A DNA stretch of 64,000 nucleotides from Streptomyces griseicoloratus (GTDB taxonomy: Bacteria; Actinomycetota; Actinomycetes; Streptomycetales; Streptomycetaceae), in the NCBI RefSeq assembly GCF_014534645.1, contig NZ_JACVQF010000190.1, forward strand, positions 124,001-188,000, read 5' to 3'. Position 1 is the first letter of the stretch. Each line of letters begins with the position of its first letter. Position numbers and translations under genes: made by a program. Under the pieces are notes generated by a model. It made no database searches. It was not told the DNA's origin and saw only the letters and a program-made list of their open reading frames with translations. This document shows, piece after piece, positions 17,187-25,011 of this stretch.

Positions 17187-17561
17187 ATGTCAGTCACGTT
17201 CAACCACACCATCATCGCCGCCAAGGATCGCGACGAGTCGGCCCGGTTCTTCCGGGAGTTGCTGGAAGTGCCGGAGGCGCCGTCCTGGGGGGTGTTCACC
17301 AACATCCAGCTCGGCGACGGGGTACTGCTCCAGTTCGCCGAGCCGCCGGTGGAGATCCAGATGCAGCACTACGCGTTCCTGGTCGACGACGAATTGTTCG
17401 ACCGGGCGTACCAGCGACTGCGTGAACGCGGCATCGAGCACTGGGCCGATCCGCAGATGCGACGCCCGGGTGAGATCAACAACGAGCACGGTGGCCGCGG
17501 GGTGTACTTCAAGGACCCCGCCGGTCATGCGATCGAGCTGATCACCCGCCCGTACCTGTAA
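17187..17561 (+). CDS. VOC (glyoxalase/dioxygenase superfamily) protein
   Basis: Protein of 124 residues containing one vicinal-oxygen-chelate fold. It starts SVTFNHTIIAAKDRDESARF and ends YFKDPAGHAIELITRPYL, with the metal-ligand positions His (NHTII), His (MQHYAF) and Glu (IELI). Single-domain VOC proteins act as glyoxalases, ring-cleavage enzymes or antibiotic-binding proteins; which one cannot be decided here. The ATG at 17187 has GAGG about ten bases upstream. The 8-bp tandem array begins in its stop codon. Confidence 0.88.
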   Translation: MSVTFNHTIIAAKDRDESARFFRELLEVPEAPSWGVFTNIQLGDGVLLQFAEPPVEIQMQHYAFLVDDELFDRAYQRLRERGIEHWADPQMRRPGEINNEHGGRGVYFKDPAGHAIELITRPYL

Positions 17562-17613
17562 CCGGGTAACCGGGTAAGCGGGTAAGCGGGTAAGCGGGTA
17601 ACCGAGTAACCGG
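17561..17613. repeat. 8-bp tandem repeat (AsCGGGTA)n
   Basis: Six complete 8-bp units plus a partial one: ACCGGGTA twice, AGCGGGTA three times, ACCGAGTA once, then ACCGG. The array begins at the last base of the VOC stop codon and precedes a strong hairpin. Head-to-tail short units like this vary in copy number by replication slippage. Confidence 0.9.
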
Positions 17614-17623
17614 TCCGGGATGT

Positions 17624-17661
17624 GCCTGGTCGGGTGCCCGAAGCGCGGCGCCCGACCAGGC
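17624..17661. terminator. Bidirectional terminator hairpin between convergent genes
   Basis: Arms at 17624-17638 and 17647-17661 pair over 15 positions with a single G-T wobble (GCCTGGTCGGG / CCCGACCAGGC at the base). It lies between the VOC gene and the convergent methyltransferase gene. Confidence 0.75.
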
Positions 17662-17695
17662 GACCGGCGGTGAAGCGCCGGGCGCGCACCCTGGC

Positions 17696-18523
17696 TCAGG
17701 GCTTGCGGCCCACCCCGCAGTAGGCGTCGACGGAGGCGGCGGACGGGCCGGCCGGGGCGTCGGGGTCCGGGCGCCAGGACGGGACCTGGGTGATGCCGGG
17801 GGCGACCAGTTCCAGCCCGTCGAAGAAGCCGGCGATCTCCTCGACGCTGCGTACGTAGTACGGCGTGGCGCCGCTGGCGTTGTAGGCCTCCGAGGCGGCG
17901 ATCATGCCCTCGCTCGTGGCGGTGCTGTCGCTGATGACCAGGTGGCTGCCCGACGGGAGGCCCGCCATGAGGCGGCGTACCAGGTCGCGGGCCTGGTCGT
18001 AGTCGGCGACGTGGCCGAGGGTGTTGAGGATGATCAGGGCGATCGGCTGGGAGAAGTCGAGGGTGCCGGCGGCGGCTTCCAGGACGCTGTCCGGGTCGTA
18101 CAGGTCGGCGTCCAGGTAGGCGGTCCGGCCCTCGGGGGTGCTGGTGAGCAGGGCGTTGGCGTGGGTCAGCACGATCGGGTCGTTGTCGACGTACACGATC
18201 CGGGCGTCGGGGGCCACGCGCTGGGCCACTTCGTGGGTGTTGTCGGCGGTGGGCAGTCCGGTGCCGATGTCCAGGAACTGGCGGATGCCCTGCTCCCGGA
18301 TCAGGTGGCGGACGGCGCGTCCCAGGAAGAGCCGGCTGGTGAGCGCCACGTCTACGAGGCCGGGGAAGATCTCCTTGATCTGGTCCCCGATCTCCCGGTC
18401 GACCTCGTAGTTGTCCTTGCCGCCGACGAAGTAGTTCCAGAAGCGGGCCGAGTGCGGCGTGGTGGTGTCGATCCGGGCCCGTATCTCCGCGCTGGCGGCG
18501 ACCTGGGAGTTGGTGTCTGACAC
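17696..18523 (-). CDS. SAM-dependent methyltransferase (Methyltransf_19, former DUF574)
   Basis: Protein of 275 residues. The family signature TPHSARFWNYFVGGKDNYEVDR is present near the N-terminus as consecutive conserved blocks. The SAM-binding motif FLDIGTGLPT (about 85-94) and acidic strand end IVYVDNDPIV (about 111-120) follow. These enzymes are numerous in Streptomyces and their substrates are mostly unknown. The GTG start at 18523 is preceded by TAGGAG at eight bases. It stands alone. Confidence 0.9.
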   Translation of the reverse strand: MSDTNSQVAASAEIRARIDTTTPHSARFWNYFVGGKDNYEVDREIGDQIKEIFPGLVDVALTSRLFLGRAVRHLIREQGIRQFLDIGTGLPTADNTHEVAQRVAPDARIVYVDNDPIVLTHANALLTSTPEGRTAYLDADLYDPDSVLEAAAGTLDFSQPIALIILNTLGHVADYDQARDLVRRLMAGLPSGSHLVISDSTATSEGMIAASEAYNASGATPYYVRSVEEIAGFFDGLELVAPGITQVPSWRPDPDAPAGPSAASVDAYCGVGRKP

Positions 18524-18689
18524 GGCAGAGTCTCCTACGGGTTGGCGTGGTTGATCAATGCACCAACCTAGTGCCGCGGTCGTCCGCGCCGCATGAAAAG
18601 TCCGTACGGGCAGGGGTGGTTGGCGGTGCGGTCGGCCGCGGCCCGCCCCGCCTCGGGGCGGGCCGTCCGCCGGATCGTCCGTCGGGGTG

Positions 18690-19163
18690 TCAGCCGAACA
18701 TCCCCGGCTCGTAGCCGCCGGCCGGCTGCTGGACCATGACGTTCACCCGGTTGTAGACGTTGATCAGGGCGATAAGCGAGACCAGGGCGGCGAGCTGGTC
18801 CTCGTCGTAGTACTTGGCGGCGTTGGCCCATGCCTCGTCGGTGACGCCGCCGGCGGCGTCGGCGATGCGGGTGCCCTGCTCGGTCAGTTCGAGGGCGGCG
18901 CGCTCGGCGTCGGTGAAGACGGTGGCCTCGCGCCATGCGGCGATCAGGTTCAGGCGCACGGAGGTCTCCCCCGCGGCGGCGGCGTCCTTGGTGTGCATGT
19001 CGGTGCAGAAGCCGCAGCCGTTGATCTGGCTGGCGCGGATCTTCACCAGCTCCTGGGTCGCGGCCGGCAGCCCCGAGTCCGACAGGACCTTGCCCGCGGA
19101 GTTGATGTGCTTCAGGAACTTCATGGCGACCGGGTTGCCGAAGACGTTGAGACGGGCTTCCAT
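18690..19163 (-). CDS. Carboxymuconolactone decarboxylase / AhpD-like protein
   Basis: Protein of 157 residues with the AhpD-type redox centre NGCGFCTDMHTKDA (CxxC around residues 49-54 with the following His). This predicts alkylhydroperoxidase-type activity, a thiol reductant role against organic peroxides, rather than true lactone decarboxylation. Start ATG at 19163 has GAGGAG six bases upstream. Downstream on the same strand is the methyltransferase and upstream an alpha/beta hydrolase, with gaps over 100 bp, so not a tight operon. Confidence 0.9.
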   Translation of the reverse strand: MEARLNVFGNPVAMKFLKHINSAGKVLSDSGLPAATQELVKIRASQINGCGFCTDMHTKDAAAAGETSVRLNLIAAWREATVFTDAERAALELTEQGTRIADAAGGVTDEAWANAAKYYDEDQLAALVSLIALINVYNRVNVMVQQPAGGYEPGMFG

Positions 19164-19278
19164 CGTGTGCTCCTCGCGTTCAGTGGGGTTCGTCGGTGCG
19201 TTCGTCGTTACACAGCTACGACGGACCGGGCGGGCGCGATGTGACAGCCCGGCGAGGCGGTTTGATGTGACCTGCGTC

Positions 19279-20175
19279 TCACCGTACGGCAGGGCGGGCG
19301 AGGAGCCGCTCCAGCGCGGCCGTCACCTCGGCCGGGCGCTCGTCCATGACCCAGTGCCCGGCGTCGTCCAGCATCGTCAGTTCGGCGCCGGGGATGGTCT
19401 CGGCCAGCTCGGTCGCGATCCCCGGGCGCAGGTAGGCGTCCGTCCGGCCCCAGACGATCGCGGTGGGGCAGGAGATGCCGCCGAGGCGCCGGCGCAGTTC
19501 GGGGCGGGGTGCGGTGCGGTAGTCGCCGAAGTAGTGGACCAGCCAGCGGCGGCCATGCGGTGCGTCCATCCAGTCGACGTAGTCGGCGAGCAGCGCCGCG
19601 TCCACGTGGCCGTCGCGGACGAGCGGCATCAGGGAGCGGCGGTGGATGGCGGCGAGCGGCAGGCCGGTCGTCAGCCGGCGCAGGACCGGCGTGCGTCCGG
19701 CCAGGCTGATCAGGCTGAAGACCGCGTACCAGCGTCCGACGAACGTCGACTGCGCGCGGCTGTTGAGGATGGCGAGGCGGCGCACGCGGCCCGGGTGGGT
19801 CTCGGTGAAGCCGAGGGAGAGGAAGCCGCCGTAGTCGTGTCCGACCAGGTTCACGGCGTCGTCGACGTCCAGTGCGTCCAGCAGCCGGCCGACGCGGGCG
19901 ACCTCGGTGTCGTAGTCGAAGGACAGGTGCAGGGGGCGTTCGGACTCGCCCCAGCCGAGGAGGTCGGGGGCGATGACGCGGTGCCGTCGGGCCAGGGGCG
20001 GGATCTGGTGGCGCCAGCAGCGGTGGTTGGCGGGGTAGCCGTGCAGGAGCAGGACCGGCTCGGCGTCGGGCGGCCCCCACTCGTGGCAGGCCACGCGGGC
20101 GCCGTCGACCACGACCGACCGGGCGCGGGCCGACGCGGTGCCGGGGACCTCGGTGCCGGGGATCTCTGTACTCAT
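19279..20175 (-). CDS. Alpha/beta hydrolase (epoxide hydrolase / dehalogenase type)
   Basis: Protein of 298 residues. The oxyanion region is LLLHGYPANHRCW (about 40-52). The nucleophile elbow VGHDYGGFLSL places Asp rather than Ser as the nucleophile, which points to the epoxide hydrolase / haloalkane dehalogenase branch. The C-terminal catalytic His is in DDAGHWVMDERP (around 277). The ATG at 20175 has GGGGAG at eight bases. A perfect palindrome lies 75 bp upstream and may be its operator. Confidence 0.88.
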   Translation of the reverse strand: MSTEIPGTEVPGTASARARSVVVDGARVACHEWGPPDAEPVLLLHGYPANHRCWRHQIPPLARRHRVIAPDLLGWGESERPLHLSFDYDTEVARVGRLLDALDVDDAVNLVGHDYGGFLSLGFTETHPGRVRRLAILNSRAQSTFVGRWYAVFSLISLAGRTPVLRRLTTGLPLAAIHRRSLMPLVRDGHVDAALLADYVDWMDAPHGRRWLVHYFGDYRTAPRPELRRRLGGISCPTAIVWGRTDAYLRPGIATELAETIPGAELTMLDDAGHWVMDERPAEVTAALERLLARPAVR

Positions 20176-20249
20176 CGTCTCGTCTCCCCTGCGACGTCAT
20201 CTCACTACTCAGTGGCTACCGGGCCGGGGCGCGTTCCGGCGCGAAGGCT

Positions 20250-20266
20250 TTGAACAAGGTGTTCAA
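20250..20266. promoter_or_regulatory. 17-bp palindromic operator candidate
   Basis: TTGAACAAGGTGTTCAA has perfect 7-bp arms around AGG. It lies between the hydrolase gene (start 20175, minus) and the small regulator-like gene (start 20312, plus). Shape and AT-rich content in a GC-rich genome fit a dimeric regulator site of TetR/PadR/MarR type. The bound protein is unknown. Confidence 0.6.
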
Positions 20267-20311
20267 CATATACCGTTGACAACAGGGCGTTGGCCGTTCG
20301 ACCCTGGCTCC

Positions 20312-20761
20312 ATGTCTTCCATATCCGGATCCGAACAGCCCAGCGACCCGTTCACGCCCCCCTCCCCCGACGAGGCCCGCGCCCAGCGCGTCTACCCCTC
20401 CCTCTTCCGCATCGCCGAACGCCACGCCGCCACCGACGAACAGCGCCGCCGTCAGGTGCACCCGTCGGTGCTGGGGCCGCACGAGGCCGTCCGGCTGGTG
20501 TCGTTCCTGCTCAGCGGGGCCGCGCAGGTGACGGAGGGCGAGCCCGAGGTGGACCGCGCCGACATCACCGCCGCGCTGACCCTCATGCCGTTGGTGCGCG
20601 GGGAGCTGGACGAACTGGAGGCCGGGCTGCTGCAGATGGCCCGAGGGCGTGGCATGACCTGGCACGAGATCGCGTTCGGGCTGGGACTGGGGACGCCCCA
20701 GGCCGCCCGGCAGCGGTACGAGCGGCTGTCCGGCCGCGTCGACACCGACGATCGCGGGTAG
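20312..20761 (+). CDS. Hypothetical HTH-like protein
   Basis: Protein of 149 residues. The last third (LLQMARGRGMTWHEIAFGLGLGTPQAARQRYERL) reads as a helix-turn-helix of the kind found in small Streptomyces DNA-binding proteins. The first part is charged and helical without a known domain. The ATG at 20312 lacks a strong ribosome site. It is divergent from the hydrolase gene with a palindrome between them, so self-regulation is possible. Function unknown. Confidence 0.65.
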   Translation: MSSISGSEQPSDPFTPPSPDEARAQRVYPSLFRIAERHAATDEQRRRQVHPSVLGPHEAVRLVSFLLSGAAQVTEGEPEVDRADITAALTLMPLVRGELDELEAGLLQMARGRGMTWHEIAFGLGLGTPQAARQRYERLSGRVDTDDRG

Positions 20762-20884
20762 ACCGGCCGCGTCGAGACCGGTGACCGCGGTAGGCCGGCC
20801 GCTCACCCCGGCGCGTGGGCCCCGCCCGCGGAGGATTAGCCTCGGGCGGAGAAGTCGGTCGGCAGCAGGAGGCAGGAGGCAGGC

Positions 20885-21187
20885 ATGGCGAAGGTTCCCA
20901 GCTCGGTGGTGGCCGCGAGCGGTCTCGTCGGCGGATACGGCATCGCCCGCTGGACGAAGAAGCGGCAGCTCGGCGGGGCCGTGCTCGCCGTCGCCGGGGC
21001 CGCTGCCGCGCAGCAGTGGCGGGAGCGGGCCGGTGGGAGGGCCGCGGGGGCGCTGTCGGCCGCGTACGTCGCCGCCTTCGCCGGGTCCCACCCGCTGGCC
21101 AAGAAGGTGGGCGCCTGGCCGGCGGTGTTCGGGGTGGCGGGCGCCGTGGCCCTGGCGTCCTGGGCCGTCGCCGACCGGCGCGGCTGA
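20885..21187 (+). CDS. Small membrane protein of unknown function
   Basis: Protein of 100 residues made of short hydrophobic, Ala/Gly-rich segments (VVAASGLVGGYGIA, LGGAVLAVAGAAAA, AALSAAYVAAFAG, AVFGVAGAVALASWAV) separated by basic or charged turns. This predicts three to four membrane-associated helices. A GGAGGCAGGAGGC purine stretch precedes the ATG. A 16-bp tandem array starts at its stop codon. I do not recognise a family. Confidence 0.7.
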   Translation: MAKVPSSVVAASGLVGGYGIARWTKKRQLGGAVLAVAGAAAAQQWRERAGGRAAGALSAAYVAAFAGSHPLAKKVGAWPAVFGVAGAVALASWAVADRRG

Positions 21188-21254
21188 TCCGGCCCAGGAT
21201 CCGTTCGGCCCGGGATCCGGTCGGCCCACGATCCGGTCGGCCCGGGATCCGTCC
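21186..21254. repeat. 16-bp tandem repeat array A
   Basis: Units beginning GATCCG repeat with a 16-bp period (for example GATCCGGTCGGCCCGG). About four to five imperfect copies run from the stop codon of the small membrane protein. A second array with related sequence sits on the other side of the following VOC gene. Confidence 0.8.
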
Positions 21255-21273
21255 GGTGGTCCGTCGGGTGGGA

Positions 21274-21636
21274 TCAGGGGCGGTGGTGGCTCAGTACGTT
21301 GACCACCTTGCCGTTCGGGTCCCTCACGAAGAACCGCCGTACGCCCCACTCCTCGTCCCGCAGCTCCCGCACGACCTCCGCGCCCGCCGCCCTCACCCGC
21401 GCGTACACGGCGTCGACGTCCTCGACCTCCACGCTCAGGTCGGGGACGACGGGCGCGGTGCGTTCCTCGGTGAAGAAGCTGATCTGGGCGGTCGGGTTCG
21501 CCGGGGAGGCCAGGGTCGTCACCCAGCCCATGTTCATGACCTCCTCGAAGCCGAGCAGGCCGTAGAAGTCGCGGCCGGCGGACAGATCTTCCTCGGACTC
21601 GACCTGGACGTTGGGGACGATCCTGCGGACGGTCAT
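21274..21636 (-). CDS. VOC (glyoxalase-like) protein
   Basis: Protein of 120 residues: MTVRRIVPNVQVESEEDLSA at the start, a beta-alpha-beta-beta-beta pattern, and FFVRDPNGKVVNVLSHHRP at the end. It belongs to the small stand-alone VOC proteins often called glyoxalase superfamily. The usual metal-binding His near the start is replaced (Asn/Val region) and the terminal Glu is missing (VVNVLSHH), so it may bind rather than transform its ligand. It is flanked on both sides by 16-bp tandem arrays. Confidence 0.85.
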   Translation of the reverse strand: MTVRRIVPNVQVESEEDLSAGRDFYGLLGFEEVMNMGWVTTLASPANPTAQISFFTEERTAPVVPDLSVEVEDVDAVYARVRAAGAEVVRELRDEEWGVRRFFVRDPNGKVVNVLSHHRP

Positions 21637-21655
21637 CGGTGCGCTCCTCGCGGTG

Positions 21656-21815
21656 GGCCGGTCAGGGCGGTTGGCCGGTCAGGGCGGTTGGCCGGTCGGG
21701 CCGTGGGCCGGTCGGGCCGTGGGCCGGTCGGGCCGTGGGCCGGTCGGGCCGTGGGCCGGTCGGGCCGTGGGCCGGTCGGGCCGTGGGCCGGTCGGGCCGT
21801 GGGCCGGTCGGGCGA
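21656..21815. repeat. 16-bp tandem repeat array B
   Basis: Two 17-bp units (GGCCGGTCAGGGCGGTT) are followed by seven identical 16-bp units (GGCCGGTCGGGCCGTG) and a partial eighth. It lies between the VOC gene start and the end of the MFS gene. Near-perfect identity between units implies recent expansion. Confidence 0.92.
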
Positions 21816-21835
21816 ATGCCCCGACCCTACGTCGC

Positions 21836-23353
21836 CTACACCGCCGCGGTGCTCGACCCCGGCGTGCCGCCCCTGACGGAGTCGTCCACCGCCGACAGCG
21901 GCTGGGCGATGTCCTCCAGCGAGCGGCGTTCCGCCTTCACCGCCAGGAACGCCGCCACCAGACCGGCCGCGCACATCAGCCCGGCGCCGATCTGGAAGGC
22001 GAGCACCGTGTCGCCGACCACGCCGGACTCGGTGAGGCCGGCGAACAGCAGCGGGCCGCTGATCCCGCCGGCGGCGGTGCCGAGGGCGTAGAAGAAGGCG
22101 ATGGCCATCGCGCGGGTCTCCATGGGGAAGACCTCGGAGACGGTCAGGTACGCGCTCGACGCGCCCGCCGACGCGAAGAACAGCACCACGCACCAGCAGG
22201 CCGTCATGGTCGTGGCCGTGAGCGAGCCGCGGTCGAACAGCCACGCCGTCACGAACAGCAGCACACCCGACAGCAGGTACGTGCCCGAGATCATGATCCG
22301 GCGGCCGACCGTGTCGAAGAGCTTGCCGAGCAGCAGCGGGCCGAGGAAGTTGCCCGCGGCGATGACGGCGAAGTAGTAGCCGGTGTGCCCGGTCGGCACG
22401 TCGAAGAAGGTGATGAGGATGGCGCCGAAGCCGAAGGTGATGGCGTTGTAGAGGAACGCCTGGCCGATGAAGAGCGACAGGCCGAGGAACGCGCGGCGCG
22501 GGTAGCGGGCGAAGACCGTCCTGGCGATCAGGCCGAAGCCGATGCTCTTGCGCTGGTGGATGGTGATCTCGCCGGCCGGCGGGGGCAGCTTCTCACCCTT
22601 CTCCCGCTCGATCTCCCGTTCGACAGAGGTCACGAGCCGGTCGGCTTCGTCGCCGTGGCCGTGGATGAACTGCCAGCGCGGGCTCTCCGGGACGTGCCGG
22701 CGGACCAGCAGGATGACCAGGCCGAGGACCACGCCGAGGGCGAAGCTGAGCCGCCAGCCGAGGTCCTTGGGGAAGATCGCGGTGTCCAGCATCAGGATCG
22801 ACAGCAGGGAACCGCCGACGGCGCCCAGCCAGTAGCTGCCGTTGATGACGAGGTCGACGCGGCCCCGGTAGTGCGACGGGATCAGCTCGTCGATCGCCGA
22901 GTTGATGGCGGCGTACTCGCCGCCGATGCCGAAGCCGGTGAGGAACCGGAAGAGGAAGAACCACCAGGACTCGAAGGACAGGGCGGTCAGCGCGGTCGCC
23001 GCCAGATAGACGGCCAGCGTCACCATGAACAGCTTCTTGCGGCCGTGGCGGTCGGTCAGCCGGCCGAAGAACAGGGCGCCCGAGCAGGCGCCCGCCACGT
23101 ACAGGGCCACGGCCGTCCCGGTGATCTGGGCGGAGGTGATGTCCAGGCCGCTGCCGTCCTCGGCGATGCGGCCGGCGACGTTGCCGACGATCGTGACCTC
23201 CAGGCCGTCCAGGATCCAGACGGTGCCGAGGCCGATCACGATCATCCAGTGCCACCGGGACCAGGGCAGGCGGTCCAGGCGGGCCGGGACGGCGGTGGTG
23301 ACCGTTCCCGTGGAGGCGGGCACAGAGGCCGAAGACGACGATTCCGCTGTCAT
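21836..23353 (-). CDS. MFS transporter
   Basis: Membrane transporter of 505 residues with about 12 transmembrane segments. The MFS loop signature GRLTDRHGRKK is after TM2, and FRFLTGFGIGGEYAAINSAIDELIP in TM4 is typical of the sugar-porter / aromatic acid-proton symporter branch. A second GKLFDTVGRRIM motif lies after TM8. A large charged loop (RREIEREKGEKLPPP region) separates the halves. Substrate cannot be assigned. The ATG at 23353 is used. It stands alone, transcribed towards repeat array B. Confidence 0.92.
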   Translation of the reverse strand: MTAESSSSASVPASTGTVTTAVPARLDRLPWSRWHWMIVIGLGTVWILDGLEVTIVGNVAGRIAEDGSGLDITSAQITGTAVALYVAGACSGALFFGRLTDRHGRKKLFMVTLAVYLAATALTALSFESWWFFLFRFLTGFGIGGEYAAINSAIDELIPSHYRGRVDLVINGSYWLGAVGGSLLSILMLDTAIFPKDLGWRLSFALGVVLGLVILLVRRHVPESPRWQFIHGHGDEADRLVTSVEREIEREKGEKLPPPAGEITIHQRKSIGFGLIARTVFARYPRRAFLGLSLFIGQAFLYNAITFGFGAILITFFDVPTGHTGYYFAVIAAGNFLGPLLLGKLFDTVGRRIMISGTYLLSGVLLFVTAWLFDRGSLTATTMTACWCVVLFFASAGASSAYLTVSEVFPMETRAMAIAFFYALGTAAGGISGPLLFAGLTESGVVGDTVLAFQIGAGLMCAAGLVAAFLAVKAERRSLEDIAQPLSAVDDSVRGGTPGSSTAAV

Positions 23354-23446
23354 GACGATCCCGCTGCCATGGGACTCCCTCTTCCGCTGGGCGACCCCAC
23401 CCGTGTGCCCGGAACCGGAGGGAGCAAGCCCGGCCGGTCGCCCGGG

Positions 23447-24826
23447 TCACGCCCCCAGCATGCGGGAGACGGTGTAGATCAGCAGCCCGGCGAGCGAGCC
23501 GACGACCGTGCCGTTGATGCGGATGAACTGCAGGTCCCGGCCGATGTGCGCCTCGATCTTCTTGGTGGTGTGCTCGGCGTCCCAGCCCGCCACGGTGTCG
23601 GTGATCAGCGAGGTGATCTCCCGGCGGTAGGTGGTGACGACGTACACCGCCGCGCCCTCGACCCAGGTGTCGACCTTGCCCTGGACCTTGGCGTCGGAGG
23701 ACATGCGGGCGCCCAGCGACAGCAGCGAGGCCCGTACCCGCATCCGCAGCTCGCTGCGCTCGTCCTCCGCCGCCGAGACGATCATGGACCGTACGGCCGT
23801 CCAGGCGGAGGCGATCAGGTCCTGGACCTCGCCGCGGCCCAGCACCTCGGTCTTCAGCCGCTCCACCCGCGCCCGGGTGTCGGTGTCGGACTGCAGGTCG
23901 GAGGCGAAGTCGGTGAGGAAGCGGTCCAGGGCGCCACGCGCCGGGTGCGCGGGCATGTCGCGCATCTCGGTGACGAAGCGCAGCAGCTCCTTGTAGACGC
24001 GCTCGCCGACCTTGCGGTCCACGAACCGTGGCGTCCATCCCGGGGCCCCGCCCTGCACGGCGTCCATCACGGAGTCGCCGTGCAGCACCAGCCAGTCGTG
24101 CGCGCGGGAGACGACCAGGTCGACGACCCGTCTGTGGCCGCCGTCCGCGACGACCTTGTCCAGCATCTTGCCGATGCCGGGCGCGATCTCGGCGGCATCG
24201 GCACGGCGGGTGATCGCCTCGCCGACCACCGCCTGCACGTCGGAGTCGCGCAGCACGGTCAGGGCACCCCGCAGGGCGGCGGACAGCTCGGCCGTCACCC
24301 GGTCGGCGTGTTCGGGCACGGCGAGCCAGGCGCCGAGCCGGCTGCCTATGCCGACGGCGCGCAGCCGCTGGCGTACGACGTCCTCGGAGAGGAAGTTCTC
24401 GCCGACGAACTCGCCGAGCGAGACGCCCAGCTGGTCCTTCTTGGTCGGGATGATCGCGGTGTGCGGGATGGGCAGGCCGAGGGGCCGGCGGAAGAGGGCG
24501 GTGACCGCGAACCAGTCGGCGAGGGCACCGACCATGCCGGCCTCGGCGGCCGCGGCGACATAGCCCGCCCAGGGGCCGGCGCCCTGGTGGGAGGCCCACT
24601 TCGCGAGGACGTACACCAGGGCCACGAAGAGCAGCAGCCCGGTGGCGGTGAGTTTCATACGGCGCACTCCGCGCCGCTTCTCCTCGTCGGCCGGGCTGAA
24701 GGCCGTCATCGCGCGGTTGGTCAGGGGGCCGGGGCGGGCGGCGCGCCCGTCGAGGCTCCCGGTACCTGCGGCACTCCTCTCAGAAGTGTCCGGAAGTTCC
24801 ACTTTCGTCCGTTCCATCCGCTCCAC
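23447..24826 (-). CDS. DUF445 family membrane protein (YjiN-like)
   Basis: Protein of 459 residues. After a hydrophilic N-terminus come a membrane helix (LTATGLLLFVALVYVLA) and the DUF445 hallmark AAAEAGMVGALADWFAVTALFRRPLGLPIPHTAIIP. A long helical region follows, and a last hydrophobic helix with FIRINGTVVGSLAGLLIYTV. DUF445 proteins are inner-membrane proteins of unknown biochemical role. Start is uncertain: GTG at 24826 is preceded by GAGGG, but an ATG at 24817 is also possible. Confidence 0.88.
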   Translation of the reverse strand: MERMERTKVELPDTSERSAAGTGSLDGRAARPGPLTNRAMTAFSPADEEKRRGVRRMKLTATGLLLFVALVYVLAKWASHQGAGPWAGYVAAAAEAGMVGALADWFAVTALFRRPLGLPIPHTAIIPTKKDQLGVSLGEFVGENFLSEDVVRQRLRAVGIGSRLGAWLAVPEHADRVTAELSAALRGALTVLRDSDVQAVVGEAITRRADAAEIAPGIGKMLDKVVADGGHRRVVDLVVSRAHDWLVLHGDSVMDAVQGGAPGWTPRFVDRKVGERVYKELLRFVTEMRDMPAHPARGALDRFLTDFASDLQSDTDTRARVERLKTEVLGRGEVQDLIASAWTAVRSMIVSAAEDERSELRMRVRASLLSLGARMSSDAKVQGKVDTWVEGAAVYVVTTYRREITSLITDTVAGWDAEHTTKKIEAHIGRDLQFIRINGTVVGSLAGLLIYTVSRMLGA

Positions 24827-25011
24827 CCGTTCGACGATCCCTCACACATTGTCCCTTCCTGACCGACTCCCGGAACGGAACACAAGTTCCCGGCGTCTGT
24901 CCGGAGGGGGGAACGCCGGGGGGTCCCGCGCTCTTTCCCCGGCCCGTGACGCATCATGGGCACGTCGGACCGGAGCCTCGGGCTCCCCTCGCCCGAGGAG
25001 AACAGCACAGC

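Noticed and set aside
21656-21815. CRISPR array
   Set aside because: The 16-bp units are directly adjacent with no spacers and there are no cas genes; it is a simple tandem repeat.
21611-24862. A 1083-codon open frame on the plus strand
   Set aside because: It runs antisense through the MFS and DUF445 genes and translates to low-complexity Ala/Gly/Asp/Arg sequence; a by-product of high GC3.
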